DNA from: Glebionis coronaria
Taxonomy: Eukaryota; Streptophyta; Magnoliopsida; Asterales; Asteraceae
Assembly (NCBI GenBank): GCA_025667525.1
Contig: CM046874.1
Location: forward strand, 426,272,400 to 426,336,399
Reading direction: 5' to 3'
DNA: 64,000 nucleotides
The position numbers and the translations under genes are program-made. This document shows, in pieces, positions 23,247-33,715 of the stretch. Positions within the stretch are counted from its first letter, which is position 1. Every line of letters begins with the position of its first letter. A model generated the notes under the pieces. The model was not told where the DNA came from. It worked only from the letters and a program-made list of their open reading frames with translations, and searched no databases.

Positions 23247-24367
23247 ATGCGAACTAGATCTTCTAATTATCAAGAGCCCGAGACTCGAGAAGATTTAGCT
23301 ATGGCAGGTGTTAAGAACAATAATCCACCGCACCTTAATAATAACAACAATGTTCTTCCACAGCCCGATCTTCGGACAATGGAGGAGCTTTGTCAACCTA
23401 CCATGTTTGGACGAGGAGGACCGATTGCGCCGATGCAAATCACGGCTCCGGAGTTTTCGTTGAAGCACCACATGATTCAGCAAGTGCAAACTAATCCATT
23501 CGCCGGAATGCCTGATGATGATGCCAACAAACACCTCGACAAATTCATTACATCACTCAAAGCATGAAGTTGCCTGGTGCCACAATGGATGTTCTTCGCC
23601 TTCAACTCTTCCCACATACTTTATCACACCACGCCGAGAAATGGTTTGATCGTCTCCCGAAGAATTCCATTCATACTTGGGATGACATGACTCAACGCTT
23701 TTTGTCGCGCTACTTTCCCCCATCCATGGTCACGCGCCTTCGCAATCAAATCAGCGGTTTCATGCAAGAACCCGATGAATCTCTCTTTGATGCTTGGGAA
23801 AGCTATAATGTTTTGATCGATCGTTGTCCAAACCACAACATGCTCCCTGTGACCTTAATTGATACTTTCTACAACGGTTTGACTTTTCGAGATCGTGATA
23901 CGATTAATGCAGCCGCCGGTGGCACATTTTTGAAAAGGAGACCCGAGGAGTGTAGAGAGCTTATTGAAAACATGACTACTCATCACAAAAACTGGGATTC
24001 CTCCACTTCTTCCATGAACAACCCGAGAGTCAATGTTTCTTCTACTTCAGCAAGCCTCGACATGACCGAATTCACCCGCATGATGACCGAAATGAACAAA
24101 AATATCTTGCTTCTCGCTACAAACCAACAACAAGTTAAAGCGGTTGCCAATCCTTGTGAGACATGCGGCGGTCCACACTCATACACTGATTGTCCTTGTA
24201 CTCAAGGAAATCCGGAAAACGTGTATGCAGCTTATGGTAATTATACACCGGAAAATTACCAAGCTCGACCTCAAGGGGATCGAAATTTGCTGAGTTACCG
24301 ATCAAACAACTACCTTTCACCCGGTTTTTCTCCTCAAAACCAAAACCCCAAACAACAACTATACTAG
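23247..24367 (+). pseudogene. D gag, N-terminal and core parts
   Basis: Starts at ATG 23247 (MRTRSSNYQEPET), clearly related to B/C gag but a different family. The gag core includes LRLQLFPHTLSHHAEKWF, SRYFPPSM and IDTFYNGLTFRDRDTINAAAGG. A zinc knuckle CETCGGPHSYTDC lies at about 24154-24192. Two one-base frameshifts break it: one at about 23545-23566 (frames 23247-23567 and 23564-24367) and one near 24345. Distant sequence from B/C but the same architecture. Confidence 0.85.
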
Positions 24368-26015
24368 AAGCAACCAAATCCCACCTAGAGCTTCTAATCC
24401 TTATCACCCACCCGCTCAACAAACCCCACCCATCAATCCGGATGTTGAAGCCTTAATGAGAACCCAAGGTGAGCAAATCAAGAAGCTACAGAGCCAAATT
24501 ATCAATTTGAAAGGGGATATCACCAAGCCAGGGAATGACATTAGATCCGAGCTTCGAGATAATATTCAATCCTCCTTCAGCAATCAAACGAATGATTTAA
24601 AGAATATGCTGGCTAGTTTCTTGCCCACAACTCAACCCTCTACCTCGAGTTCTCTACCTTCAAACACCGTCACCAATCCGCGAGCAAATGTGAGTGCTAT
24701 CACTACCCGTAGTGGAGTTACCATAGTAGGACCACCTATCCCGCCCCCATCATCTACACCTCCTCCACAACCATTTATCCCTACTCCTCCTACACCGAGT
24801 ATTAGTACACCATTACCGTCTCCGCCTCGTCATGACGATGTACCCAAGAAGAACCCTTCAACATCTCAACCTTTACCTGCTACACCTACACCTTCACCAC
24901 CCAAACCCAATATTCCTTATCCATCTCGCTTAGGCAAGACCAACATGCTAACCAAGGATGACTCTCAAGTGTCGAATTATTTGAAGATGATCTCTCAAAT
25001 GAATTTCAACATTAGCCTTGTTGAAGCACTTGTCCACATGCCGAAATTTGTCAAAGCAATCAAGGAATTGCTTAACAAGAAGGAGAAGCTGATTGAGCTC
25101 GCCAACACACGCGTAAATGAAAACTGTTCTGCAGTTATTCTTAAAGAACTTCCGGAAAAACTTGGAGATCCTGGTCGTTTTGTGTTGCCTTGCATTTTTA
25201 ACAAAACCGAAGAATTTACTGCCCTAGTTGATCTCGGGGCCAGTATAAATTTGATGCCATTAAGTGTTTGGAAAACACTATCATTACCCGACCTTACTCC
25301 AACAAAGATGACTCTTGAGCTTGAAAATCACACTCTCGCTTACCCTGTTGGTATTGCCGAAGATGTGTTCATTAAATTTGGCACCTTCACTTTTCCGGTC
25401 GACTTTGTTGTTGTTGATTATGAAATGGACCCTCATATTCCTTTAATACTTGGTCGGCCATTCTTGAGAATCGGACGAGCTTTAGTTGATGTTGCCGAAG
25501 GTGAGTTAATCTTACGAGTCGGGGATGATGCCCAAGTTTTTGAAATGGGGAAGCTTACAAGCAAATCCTATGGACGAGAATCTGCGAATATGATTAATGT
25601 GCTCGATGATTTTGTCATCTACAACAATCCTCTATTCGAGTCTTGCATTGATAATCCACTTTTTCAAGATGATGTGGATGATTCTCTCTCCAATTTGGAA
25701 CCTTCACCCATATATGATTCTCCACTGATCTTTGATGCTTATGATGATGATTCTAGCTCAGATTCGGATGATTATGATGATTTTACTTCCGAGTATCCCG
25801 ACATGCCCACTTATGATGATTTTGATGAGGCCGATACTCTTTCGAGTGATTCTTCACATGATGAAGATCCTCCGCCTACCATGCTTAATCCTACTTTTGA
25901 TGACTACTCATTTGAGGAAGACTTCTCTACTTTTCTCAATACTTACTTCCCTCATGAGAGTGATGCACCTCCTTTGGACTTTGATGATTATCGTCTTGAT
26001 CCTACTTTGGATTAG
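24368..26015 (+). pseudogene. D gag C-terminus and protease with acidic tail
   Basis: Open from before 24456 to TAG 26013. A helical segment (KKLQSQIINLKGD) and Pro-rich stretch come first. The conserved helical block is next, then aspartic protease with [11 protein letters not shown] (about 25228-25260) and ILGRPFLR near 25447. After protease, instead of RT, comes a very acidic Asp/Ser-rich region (about 25730-25900). Related proteins in B and C go on to RT, RNase H and integrase; none of that is present here. This suggests a gag-protease-only element that relies on enzymes made elsewhere. Confidence 0.82.
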
Positions 26016-26435
26016 AAGAAAATTCTTTCAAAGGAGAAGCAACTGGTCGACACCAACATCCGTAGCTCATATGTTTTGACACCTCTTTGTCCACCTTCTG
26101 AGGACGAGGTTGTGCATTTTCTTCGCGGATCATCTTCAAATTCTGTTGAGCCTGAGTGCTATTTTCCCCTAAAGGAAAAGGTGTTCGACCCCGGTATCGA
26201 TATTCTGTAGCCATCTCAGTATCCACCTGATGAAATAAAATGAAACATCTTTGGAACTTTTGAATATATGCTTGCACCACTTCACCCTTGCTTCCACCAT
26301 GCTCCGTCATTGCTTAAGGGAACCTTGCCTACTCTTCTTTGGCTTGCCTTGTTCGCCTTAAGCTTGTTCTATTTGATGGACGAAAACTATGTATTTGATC
26401 CCGGTGGATATGTTTCATGCTTCTTCATATGCTAA
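26016..26435 (+). pseudogene. D in-frame tail with a membrane-segment-like stretch
   Basis: In the same frame as the preceding protease ORF and separated from it only by TAG at 26013. Further in-frame stops are TAG 26208 and TGA 26241, and the stretch ends at TAA 26433. Between the stops the translation looks protein-like. It includes an 18-residue hydrophobic run (LPTLLWLALFALSLFYLM) at 26325-26378, followed by charged residues, as in a single-pass membrane segment. I do not recognise the family. It may be the eroded end of a longer Gag-protease polyprotein or a residue of an Athila env-like region. An opposite-strand frame (26002-26310) is a shadow. Confidence 0.45.
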
Positions 26436-28442
26436 TCAAGGTCGAGTCAGGCTCACGACTCGGTGAACAAAAATCAAGCGCTTCTTGGGAGGCAACCCAT
26501 GTATCTATCTTTTAGCTTTCTTTATCCTAAGTGTAGGGGAGACCCGTTGATGTTTGCTATTTCCTCTCTTCTCATATTCAGGGATTCGAGCGCTCAATGA
26601 TCCACTCTTGATGATTCTTGACGATCGTGATTCCGTGTTTCCTTCTTCCCGGTTCTAACCTAAACTCTTTTCGATTCACTATTTCATATTTTCCAATATT
26701 AAATAGGAATCTCGTTAGTTGTCTTTTCCTTAGCAAGATTTAAACAAAGTGCACAATGTCCTAAGTGTAGGGGAGTTTACTCCCACATGCATAAACATTG
26801 AGGACAATGTTTATATTAAGTGTAGGGGGACTTCTATCGAAGTTAAGTGGCCTTTTCCTTGTATTTGTCCTCATTTTAACCGGAAAATCAAATTTTCGAC
26901 ATTTTTCAAAAATTTTGATCTATTTTGGCCTATTAGTTTATCCCTTTGTATAGTTATTTTCTTTTCTTGTTAGAATAAATCTTTAATAAAGTGGTTTTAA
27001 TTTTCAAACGTTATGAATCTTTTGACTCAACCCGAGTTTACTTATCTAAGTTTACTCTAGCTTGTATCCTTAACGTGTTTAAGTCAAGTTTTGCTAGGCT
27101 TTTATATAGGGAGCTTTAAAACGCGAAAGTCTTAACTCCCACAGGTTAAGAACAAGAAATTTTCGCAAGTTCCTATAATTGACCCTAGAGAGTCGTTTAT
27201 CAAGGGAACTTTAAAATGCGATTTCTAAACTTGAAAAAGTCTAAGAGCTTGCAAGATCTTATAGGCGACTCGAAAACCCAAAACTTTGATTTAATAGGCT
27301 AAGCATCCACGAGTCTCATTACTTGAGATTTTAAACTATGGAGAACGAGAGATGATAGAGTCAATTATAAGTTTGGTATTCTTTCGTGAATTTATTTGAG
27401 TTAATTATAAGCCTATTCTCCCATCGTTTGCTAATAAATTTATCTTCAATAAATAAGGTTGTACGATTTGAAAAGTTACTTAGCTTCTAGCCCAAGATCG
27501 TTTAAAAGTTGCTCGGTATGGATTAGAGTTCATAGCCAAGGCATAACTTATTGAAGCGGGATGCAAAGATTGGCGAGTCCGAAAAGGCCCTAACAAGGCA
27601 TGAGGGCTACATTTTGTTGCTAAAGATCCCAAGTGATGTGAAGAATCATTTATCAAAAATCAATATGAAGGATCGAGACACACGACGAAGAGCAAATACT
27701 CCCCAAAAGATCATGGAGAATTCTATCCAAAAAGGCCCTAACAAGGTATGAGGATAAATAGATCAAAGTCCAAAAAGGAGGCGGATCGTTGTATATCAAA
27801 GTCCAAAATAAAGATTGGAGAAAAATGAAGAAGTCGTGGTCTAAGTATGAAGAATCTCTCAAAAGTTCAAGTGAAGAAATTCCTATTATGAAGAGAAGAC
27901 CATTATTTCATGAACGTGTCTCAAGATTTGAAGTATGAAGTCGCTGCCAAATATCGGTCCGAGAAAGGTCTCAAACCGCGAAGCGAGTTATGCCAAGATA
28001 TGAACTTTATGAGGTCCCGAGAAGCAGTTTTAAAAGATTTTGTCCTTTAGCTAACTATTGATTAAATCGTCCCACTTTATTTTTAGCCTAATAAACTATC
28101 GAAATAAGTCAACAATGCATCCTCGTGATCATTCAAGACAACAATAAAATATAAGAGATACACCTAGGAATAAGGGAGTCTAAGTGAATAATTGGCCCAT
28201 ATGAGTTCGTGTTAGTTTGCTAACTTAAAATAACAATGATCTCGTTTTTAAGCTTGGTTTGGAGCAAGTGAAAACTTGAGGATGATGATCATTCATGACA
28301 TTTTCAAAACCCCAAGGTATGCTTTTGATTTCTTTACTTTGAATGTTTATAATTTTCTATCTCTTTAATAAAGGCCAACGTGGATTGATTATGATAAAAG
28401 TGCTTTGTAACTAATGCATTGCATGAGGACATTGCAATGGTC
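26436..28442 (+). other. D 3' noncoding region
   Basis: Homologous to the 3' noncoding region of B (46791-48709) although the gags of B and D are diverged. Contains three polypurine-tract-like AAGTGTAGGGG copies (26529, 26763, 26818), a hairpin at 26793-26812, and paired CCCTAACAAGGYATGAGG blocks (about 27586-27604 and 27737-27755). No credible protein. Confidence 0.75.
26793..26812. other. Conserved hairpin before a PPT-like motif (D)
   Basis: Perfect 8-base stem AAACATTG / CAATGTTT around loop AGGA, five bases upstream of AAGTGTAGGGG. The same hairpin occurs in B at 47136-47155. Confidence 0.7.
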
Positions 28443-28456
28443 AAGTGTAGGGGATT
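28443..28456 (+). other. Polypurine tract of D
   Basis: AAGTGTAGGGGATT immediately before the 3' LTR. Confidence 0.85.
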
Positions 28457-28991
28457 TGATAGGTGTGTAAACACCCATCCTTTTTACCACTTAATTACAA
28501 TAATAACCGAGCCAAAACGTGTATTTTATGTCGTAAATGTCGGAATTATGCGTGGTTTGTGTTTTTGTTGTTATTTAGGACGAAAAGGTGAAAAGTGGAG
28601 AAAACACGGGCATTCACGGGCTTTTATCGAAGAAAAAGACGAAAGACGAAGTCAAGAAGTCAAGAGTGCAAAAAGAACGGAAGTCCAAGACCAATTCTGA
28701 AGATTTATCGAAGAAAAAAGTCAAAAGACGGAATTTTACTAAAAGCCAAAAAACTCAAGTCTAATTTATTGAAGAAATTACAAGACGAGTTATTGATCCC
28801 GAGACAAAAGTCGAAGAACTTAAAAGATTAAAAGACTAAAGTCGAAGAATTTGGAGATTAAGGACTAAACATGCAATTAAGGAAAGAAGAAAGAGGGGAG
28901 GAAGCTTCCTAAGCACCTCTCTAATCCTCCCCTATAAATAGATTAGATAGGATTTACATTTCTCTTGTTGGCTAATAGTGACAATTAGTTC
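28457..28991 (+). repeat. D 3' LTR, first part
   Basis: Begins TGATAGGTGTGTAAACACC and matches 20991 onward. Cut by element F after the AGTTC target site; resumes at 40970. Confidence 0.9.
28987..28991. repeat. Target-site duplication of F, left copy (AGTTC)
   Basis: AGTTC before TGAAAGTCCC; the right copy is at 40965-40969. Removing F and one copy gives the uninterrupted D LTR as seen near 21516. Confidence 0.9.
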
Positions 28992-29861
28992 TGAAAGTCC
29001 CAAAATACAACAATTGTTGAAACTAAGACACGAAAACAATAACACACAATAGATATACTTTTCAAACGAGTAATCCTTTATTAACTATTATCAACAAAGT
29101 ATTACAAAGTGTTATGAATACACCTGTTGAATAACAACAAGAAATGAACCCTAGAACAAGTAAACTTGATTCGAGACTCAAGTTTACAAGTGAACCAACG
29201 AGTCGCTGATGGACAGCCGAGGCCTCAGTGGTTCAAGTGGGAGAAAGAACTTAGATAAAGATTCCAAGCACAAGGGTTGAATCTTAACTTCTTTCTCATC
29301 CCCTATTTATAGTGGTACGAGGTTGTATCCTTAGTGGGGGTAGTTGATACGTGTCATCTTCTGAATGGAAGAGTACAACGTATTAAATGCATGTCCAAAT
29401 CGAGACATGCCTTTAACTACTTTAGGTAAACAGTTCTGCCAACTGTTCACCTTTGTCCCACTAGGTCGTACTAGGCATTGACTTTGAATCTCTTGTTTTG
29501 TCCCGCTCAAAACACTTGTAAGATTCTCCCGCCTAAACTATAATGGGTTGGATAAGCTTTGCTTGATCCAAGTCTCTAGGGTTCTTAAGTGATCTCTGAG
29601 TGTTGTCAACTCAGAGATCCTTGAACACCAGTGCATTCCTTTGACATCCCAGCTATCCATAATCGCTGGTGAGTCTGACTTCAGATTGTCTTCGACTTCT
29701 CTGACGTTGTCTTTGACTTGAATGATCCTGGTGTGCCAGCTGAGGCTTTGCCTTCCACTGGTCTAGTCTCTGTCGCTGGTCCTCTCAGCGACCTTTCAAT
29801 ACTTAGTCTAATTTAAACAAATCTAGACAGGGCCATAGTTAAAACTTTCATTGGCCCAACA
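28992..29861 (-). repeat. F 3' LTR
   Basis: 870 bases. On the minus strand it begins TGTTGGGCCAATG and ends GGGACTTTCA. Near-identical to 40100-40964. Confidence 0.93.
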
Positions 29862-29876
29862 ATCTCCCCCTATTTG
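29862..29876 (-). other. Polypurine tract of F
   Basis: Minus strand CAAATAGGGGGAGAT directly next to the 3' LTR. Between it and the stop codon of the env-position gene (30038) lie about 160 noncoding bases. Confidence 0.85.
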
Positions 29877-30037
29877 TTTATAAATTATACTAAGTCTAAA
29901 ATTATTGTAAGTGAGTACACAGCTTCTTCTTACACATAATTTAACAAACATACCTCAAAGTTTTATTAATCAGAATGAACCTAGTCTATTACAATAGCAC
30001 CCTAAGGTGAAAACATAAACAAAAATAAATAGGTTCT

Positions 30038-32011
30038 TCAGCGATCAAGACCTTGATCACAGATTCTCTGGGCTTCGACTTTGTCACTCCTAGAGTTAAT
30101 GACAAGTTCAATTTCAAAATCGAACTCATCAGCTTCTTTGCAATTTCTAAGGATGCCCTGCTTGAGTCTGATTAGCTGAATGGTTGATGCCAGAGGTAGC
30201 TCATTCAAACGCTGAAAAGCATAATCACAGTTACCATTCATAAATACCATACCTACCTCTGGCTCAATGTAAACTTGGCCTTCTATGGGTTTGGTGATTT
30301 CCTTGGGAAGGACCAAGTTTCTGAGCATCCCATCGACCACTACATCTTCAGTGACCAACCTTTCAGTCAGAGGCCCCATTGGTGTTTTCCTTTTTCTTTG
30401 CACCTGAGAAGATGATTGAGAGGAAAGCTGTGGAGGTAGGGGTACCTTCAGCTTCTTTGCAGTATCTCTTACCCAATTGAGTTTTGCTTGAATGTTTTTC
30501 ATCATTTGGGCAGGACCAGGCCCAGTCTTCTTTTGGGCAAGAGATAGTATTTCCAACCACTCAGAGAGGCTCAGATCTCTGAGTTTGAAGTCGCTGGAGA
30601 CTTTATAATTCTGCATGTCATTCTCCCTATAAATAGTCATTACCACCTTTTTGTCTTTGTTGGTGAAGCATGTGTACTTGGTGATACGACCGGGTTTAGA
30701 TCTCTGGTTGACCAGTCTTTGATATTCTGTTAAGAGGTTGTTCCTCTTAACCTCCAGTTCCTTGAGTTTAGCCAGTTGAGCTTTCTTAGCAGAGGGAGAG
30801 AGCTTGTCCAGAGCTTCTTTGCTCCTTAGTTCAGCAGCTCTGATGTTTGCTAACCTTTGATGTTCAAGGATTTGGGCTTTGGCTTGCTCTGGGGTGAGTG
30901 GTGGTTCATCAGCGCTTTTGAATTTGTTGAGCTCAGAGTTTTTGGAGGGTTTGGATCCACCTTCAGCTTGAAGGGAGTGTAGGGTAATTTCAGGTTGCTC
31001 AACTGCAATCCCTTTACCTTTATCTTTCACAGAATCAGCAGCAGGTTTGAAGGATCTCAGTGGAGTGGGTGTTGGTATTTCAGGTGTAGGCTTTTTCTTC
31101 TGCTGCTCCCCCGTAGATACAGCATCATCAGCTTCTTCTTCAGAAGAGGAGGCAGACTTCTCCCCCTCAGGCATAGCCCCAGCAGGTGCTCTGCCTGAAC
31201 CTGCCTTATTGAAACGAAGGAACTCTTGGTGAACAAATATGCAAATTTCCTTGAGTTCACCTTGGAGAAGTTCCTGAAGAAGAAGTCTTGAGGGTTCAGC
31301 AGCCTGAGCTATGGCTGCAACATTTGCCTTTACCGCTGAGGTTAGAGCAGATGGGATGTACGTCTGAAGACTCTGGCTGATTAGGTCAGGTAGTTGTGCC
31401 TTCAGAGCGTTGTTCAGTAGTTGCGGAAGCAGTGCGGTCATGGAAGACTCCACTGATGAAGTTAGTGAGGTTTCCAAGTTTGTAGTAAGCTCCTCAGCAG
31501 CATGAGTCAGGGTCTGGATCTCAGAGAGAAGAGCTTCGTTTGTGACTTTGGGTTTAGTGATGCTGATATCCCCTCTCTTTTCCCATAAAGCCTCAGCAGC
31601 CAGTTCCTGTACATCTTTCATTCGTGGGACTTGTGCTGACTTGCGTGAGAGGAGGTATTCCAGGTGTTGCTTAGCCCCCAGCTCCATGACACTTGGCAAG
31701 GTGGGAAATGGAACAGGTGCAGGGGAGCTAAGTCTCTGTTCCCATAGCCTTTTGGCAGCTAGTTCTTGAACATTAGGAAGGGAGGGGACAGAGACCGGTG
31801 TCAGCTCAATGGAGGACAGGTTGTAGTCATCAGTGCTCATTTCCTCAAAGTCAGAGGTGAAGGGGCCTTCCTCTATAATAAGAACTTCATCATCAGGCAG
31901 AGATTCGAAGTCTGAGAGGGCATCAAGATCAATTGTGGCACCTTCAGCGGAATTGTCATCAGCAATCAAGTAATCATCATTGTTAAGTTGTTCCTGATGA
32001 AGATTGTGAGC
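30038..32011 (-). CDS. F env-position gene, exon 2
   Basis: 657 codons plus stop. An uninterrupted frame starts at the inferred acceptor (32011); the first Met is at 31969. N-terminal acidic stretch. It is followed by three imperfect repeats built on VQELAAKRLWEQR-like units at about residues 80-150, then a Ser/Glu-rich acidic patch (SSSEEEADD). A long charged helical region, probably coiled coil, follows (EQAKAQILEHQRLANIRAAE onward). Next is a conserved-looking C-terminal domain with KRKTPMGPL and PLASTIQLIRLKQGIL. No signal peptide or membrane segment is visible, which argues against a classical envelope protein. Function unknown. I infer it is translated only after joining to exon 1, since both exons are in phase. 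Confidence 0.78.
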   Translation of the reverse strand, partial: AHNLHQEQLNNDDYLIADDNSAEGATIDLDALSDFESLPDDEVLIIEEGPFTSDFEEMSTDDYNLSSIELTPVSVPSLPNVQELAAKRLWEQRLSSPAPVPFPTLPSVMELGAKQHLEYLLSRKSAQVPRMKDVQELAAEALWEKRGDISITKPKVTNEALLSEIQTLTHAAEELTTNLETSLTSSVESSMTALLPQLLNNALKAQLPDLISQSLQTYIPSALTSAVKANVAAIAQAAEPSRLLLQELLQGELKEICIFVHQEFLRFNKAGSGRAPAGAMPEGEKSASSSEEEADDAVSTGEQQKKKPTPEIPTPTPLRSFKPAADSVKDKGKGIAVEQPEITLHSLQAEGGSKPSKNSELNKFKSADEPPLTPEQAKAQILEHQRLANIRAAELRSKEALDKLSPSAKKAQLAKLKELEVKRNNLLTEYQRLVNQRSKPGRITKYTCFTNKDKKVVMTIYRENDMQNYKVSSDFKLRDLSLSEWLEILSLAQKKTGPGPAQMMKNIQAKLNWVRDTAKKLKVPLPPQLSSQSSSQVQRKRKTPMGPLTERLVTEDVVVDGMLRNLVLPKEITKPIEGQVYIEPEVGMVFMNGNCDYAFQRLNELPLASTIQLIRLKQGILRNCKEADEFDFEIELVINSRSDKVEAQRICDQGLDR

Positions 32012-32545
32012 CTGTGATAAGAGTTATTAGTAACCAGTTGTGAAAAATAATGCAGTTATAGATCGCCAGTCGCTGCCCCTAGGAAAGCTGGGTGTGATTA
32101 TCCAGCCCCCCCTAAGGATTTCTCCTTGGGACTCTTTTAAGTGTGAAATAGGTATGTTAAGGATCGCCATTCGCTGCCCCTAGGATAGCTGGGTGTGACG
32201 ATTCAGCCTTTCCAAAAGAATAAATTCTTTGGGACTCTTTTATTAATGATGGGGACCCAGAGTCATTGAGAAGTGCAGAGACTCTGGGTCAGGACTTATA
32301 TGTGCTCAGGTTGTTGTTTGCCAAGAGCACAGTCCAGAGGTTGAAGGATCATCGGGGTGCGTTAGAAGCACAAGTGAATCATTTCCTAGTGAAGACAGAG
32401 TGTACAGAGAGTCCTAAAGGTCTAGGTGCTGACACAGACACGCTAAGAGTTGAGGCAAACTCTAAAATACATCACTCTCTCCTACAGATAATGAGAGTGA
32501 ATGTATGTGGACCTCTGAGAGGAAAAATAAAGGTCAGACTAATAC
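32012..32545 (-). other. Predicted 534-bp intron of the F env-position gene
   Basis: On the minus strand the donor reads CAG/GTATTAG at 32546/32545 and the acceptor TTATCACAG/GC at 32012/32011. A branch-point-like TTACTAATAAC lies about 17 bases upstream of the acceptor. Removing it joins two frames in phase 0. Without splicing, the upstream frame ends three codons into the intron. Inside the intron a block of about 80 bases is duplicated (32061-32139 and 32162-32242). This is a prediction from sequence; no transcript evidence is available. Confidence 0.75.
32061..32242 (-). repeat. Duplicated ~80-bp block inside the F intron
   Basis: Two copies, offset by 101 bases, both beginning GATCGCC (plus strand) and both ending in TTTGGGACTCTTTTA or a close variant. 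They have diverged by several substitutions and small indels. Confidence 0.7.
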
Positions 32546-33715
32546 CTGAGTGATATCAGCGTGGAGAGGGATCTTAGTTGTCTTCGCTGACATGGAGACA
32601 CTAGACGCTGGTTGTTTGTCAGCAATGGGCTCTTCTACCACATCCACCAGAGAAGGGGATGGGTTCTTCTTCGTCTTTGTCTTCTTTGAAGGATTAACAG
32701 AAGGGGTTTCAGAGGAAAGGGGGATGTCTTTCCTCTTCTTCTTCTTTTCCTTAAGCACCTTGGGCTGAGAAGTAGATTGCACAGAGGTCTTGGACAGAGA
32801 CTTATCAATCGTGCTTTCAGCATTCACCTCAGGTTGAGGGATCAAGGGCTCATCATCCTCAGCAAGTAATCCAGCAACTTTCATCATATGCCTGGTGAGA
32901 GGCACTTCATCTTCAGTTGGAGCTTTCAGTGATGCAGCAGTGATATGATGAGAGGGAAAGGAGTGTAGAGTGTCATCAGTGTATAAGTCACCAAGAATAT
33001 TTTCTAAGACAAGAGAGAGATATCTGGTGTAGCAGATGGTGGCCCCACGGTTCTTCTTCCCTTTGTTTTCCAACTTAGCAATGAGATCGGTGTAAAGAAT
33101 GTGAGCGATCCCTATGTCCAAACCCCAGATTAAGCTGTAGGCAATGGCTAGTTGGGAGCCATTCAGTTGGTCGTGAGAGCCAGTGTTACCTCCCAGACAT
33201 TTGACAATGTACAGCATCAGCGTTCTCCATGTGGGAGAGAAGTAATTGACCTTAATGAGGGATTTGCTTTGGAAGCCAGCAGCAGTGAAAGGGTTTTCCT
33301 GATCATCATGAGGCTGAAGGGTGGCCAGAGCTTTTCTTACTGTGGCACTGGTGGGTAAAGCTGATATGTTGTTGTTGTAAGGGAGTCCAATGGCTGTGGC
33401 AAAGGTTGTGAAATCAAAGGTGAGAGGTTGAGGATGGGTGGAAAGGTTGAAGGTGATTTGGGAAGAGGATGGATCGACTTCAGCGCTGTACCAGAACTCT
33501 CGAAGGTATTGAGAGTAACAAGTGGAGGGTTCCTTGGTGATAGCTTCGCCAATGGTGGAGTTCTTGAGGAATTGGAACAACGGATGGTAGAGTGGGTTGT
33601 TGTGTTCAAGAAGGGCCACACAGTTATTTAAAGCAATCTTGCCATCTGAGATCTCGAAGTCAACGTTTGTGGCGGCTTGTACAACGAAGGTTTGGTTTGG
33701 TGAAGAAGACGCCAT
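32546..33715 (-). CDS. F env-position gene, exon 1
   Basis: 390 codons from ATG 33715 to the donor site. The start context AACAATGGCG is the plant consensus. The N-terminal 270 residues look like a folded domain (motifs NNPLYHPLFQFLKNS, CYSQYLREFWYSAEV, FATAIGLPYN, LIWGLDIGIAHILYTDLI). The last 100 residues are low-complexity and Lys-rich, with two clusters like nuclear-localisation signals (KEKKKKRK and KKTKTKKN). No hydrophobic signal peptide. I recall similar frames next to copia pol genes in Asteraceae genomes but cannot name a characterised family. Open in full, so probably under past selection or very recent. Confidence 0.78.

Noticed and set aside
26002..26310. 102-codon open frame on the minus strand
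   Set aside because: Opposite the D tail and without recognisable domains. The plus-strand reading continues the protease frame and is more protein-like.
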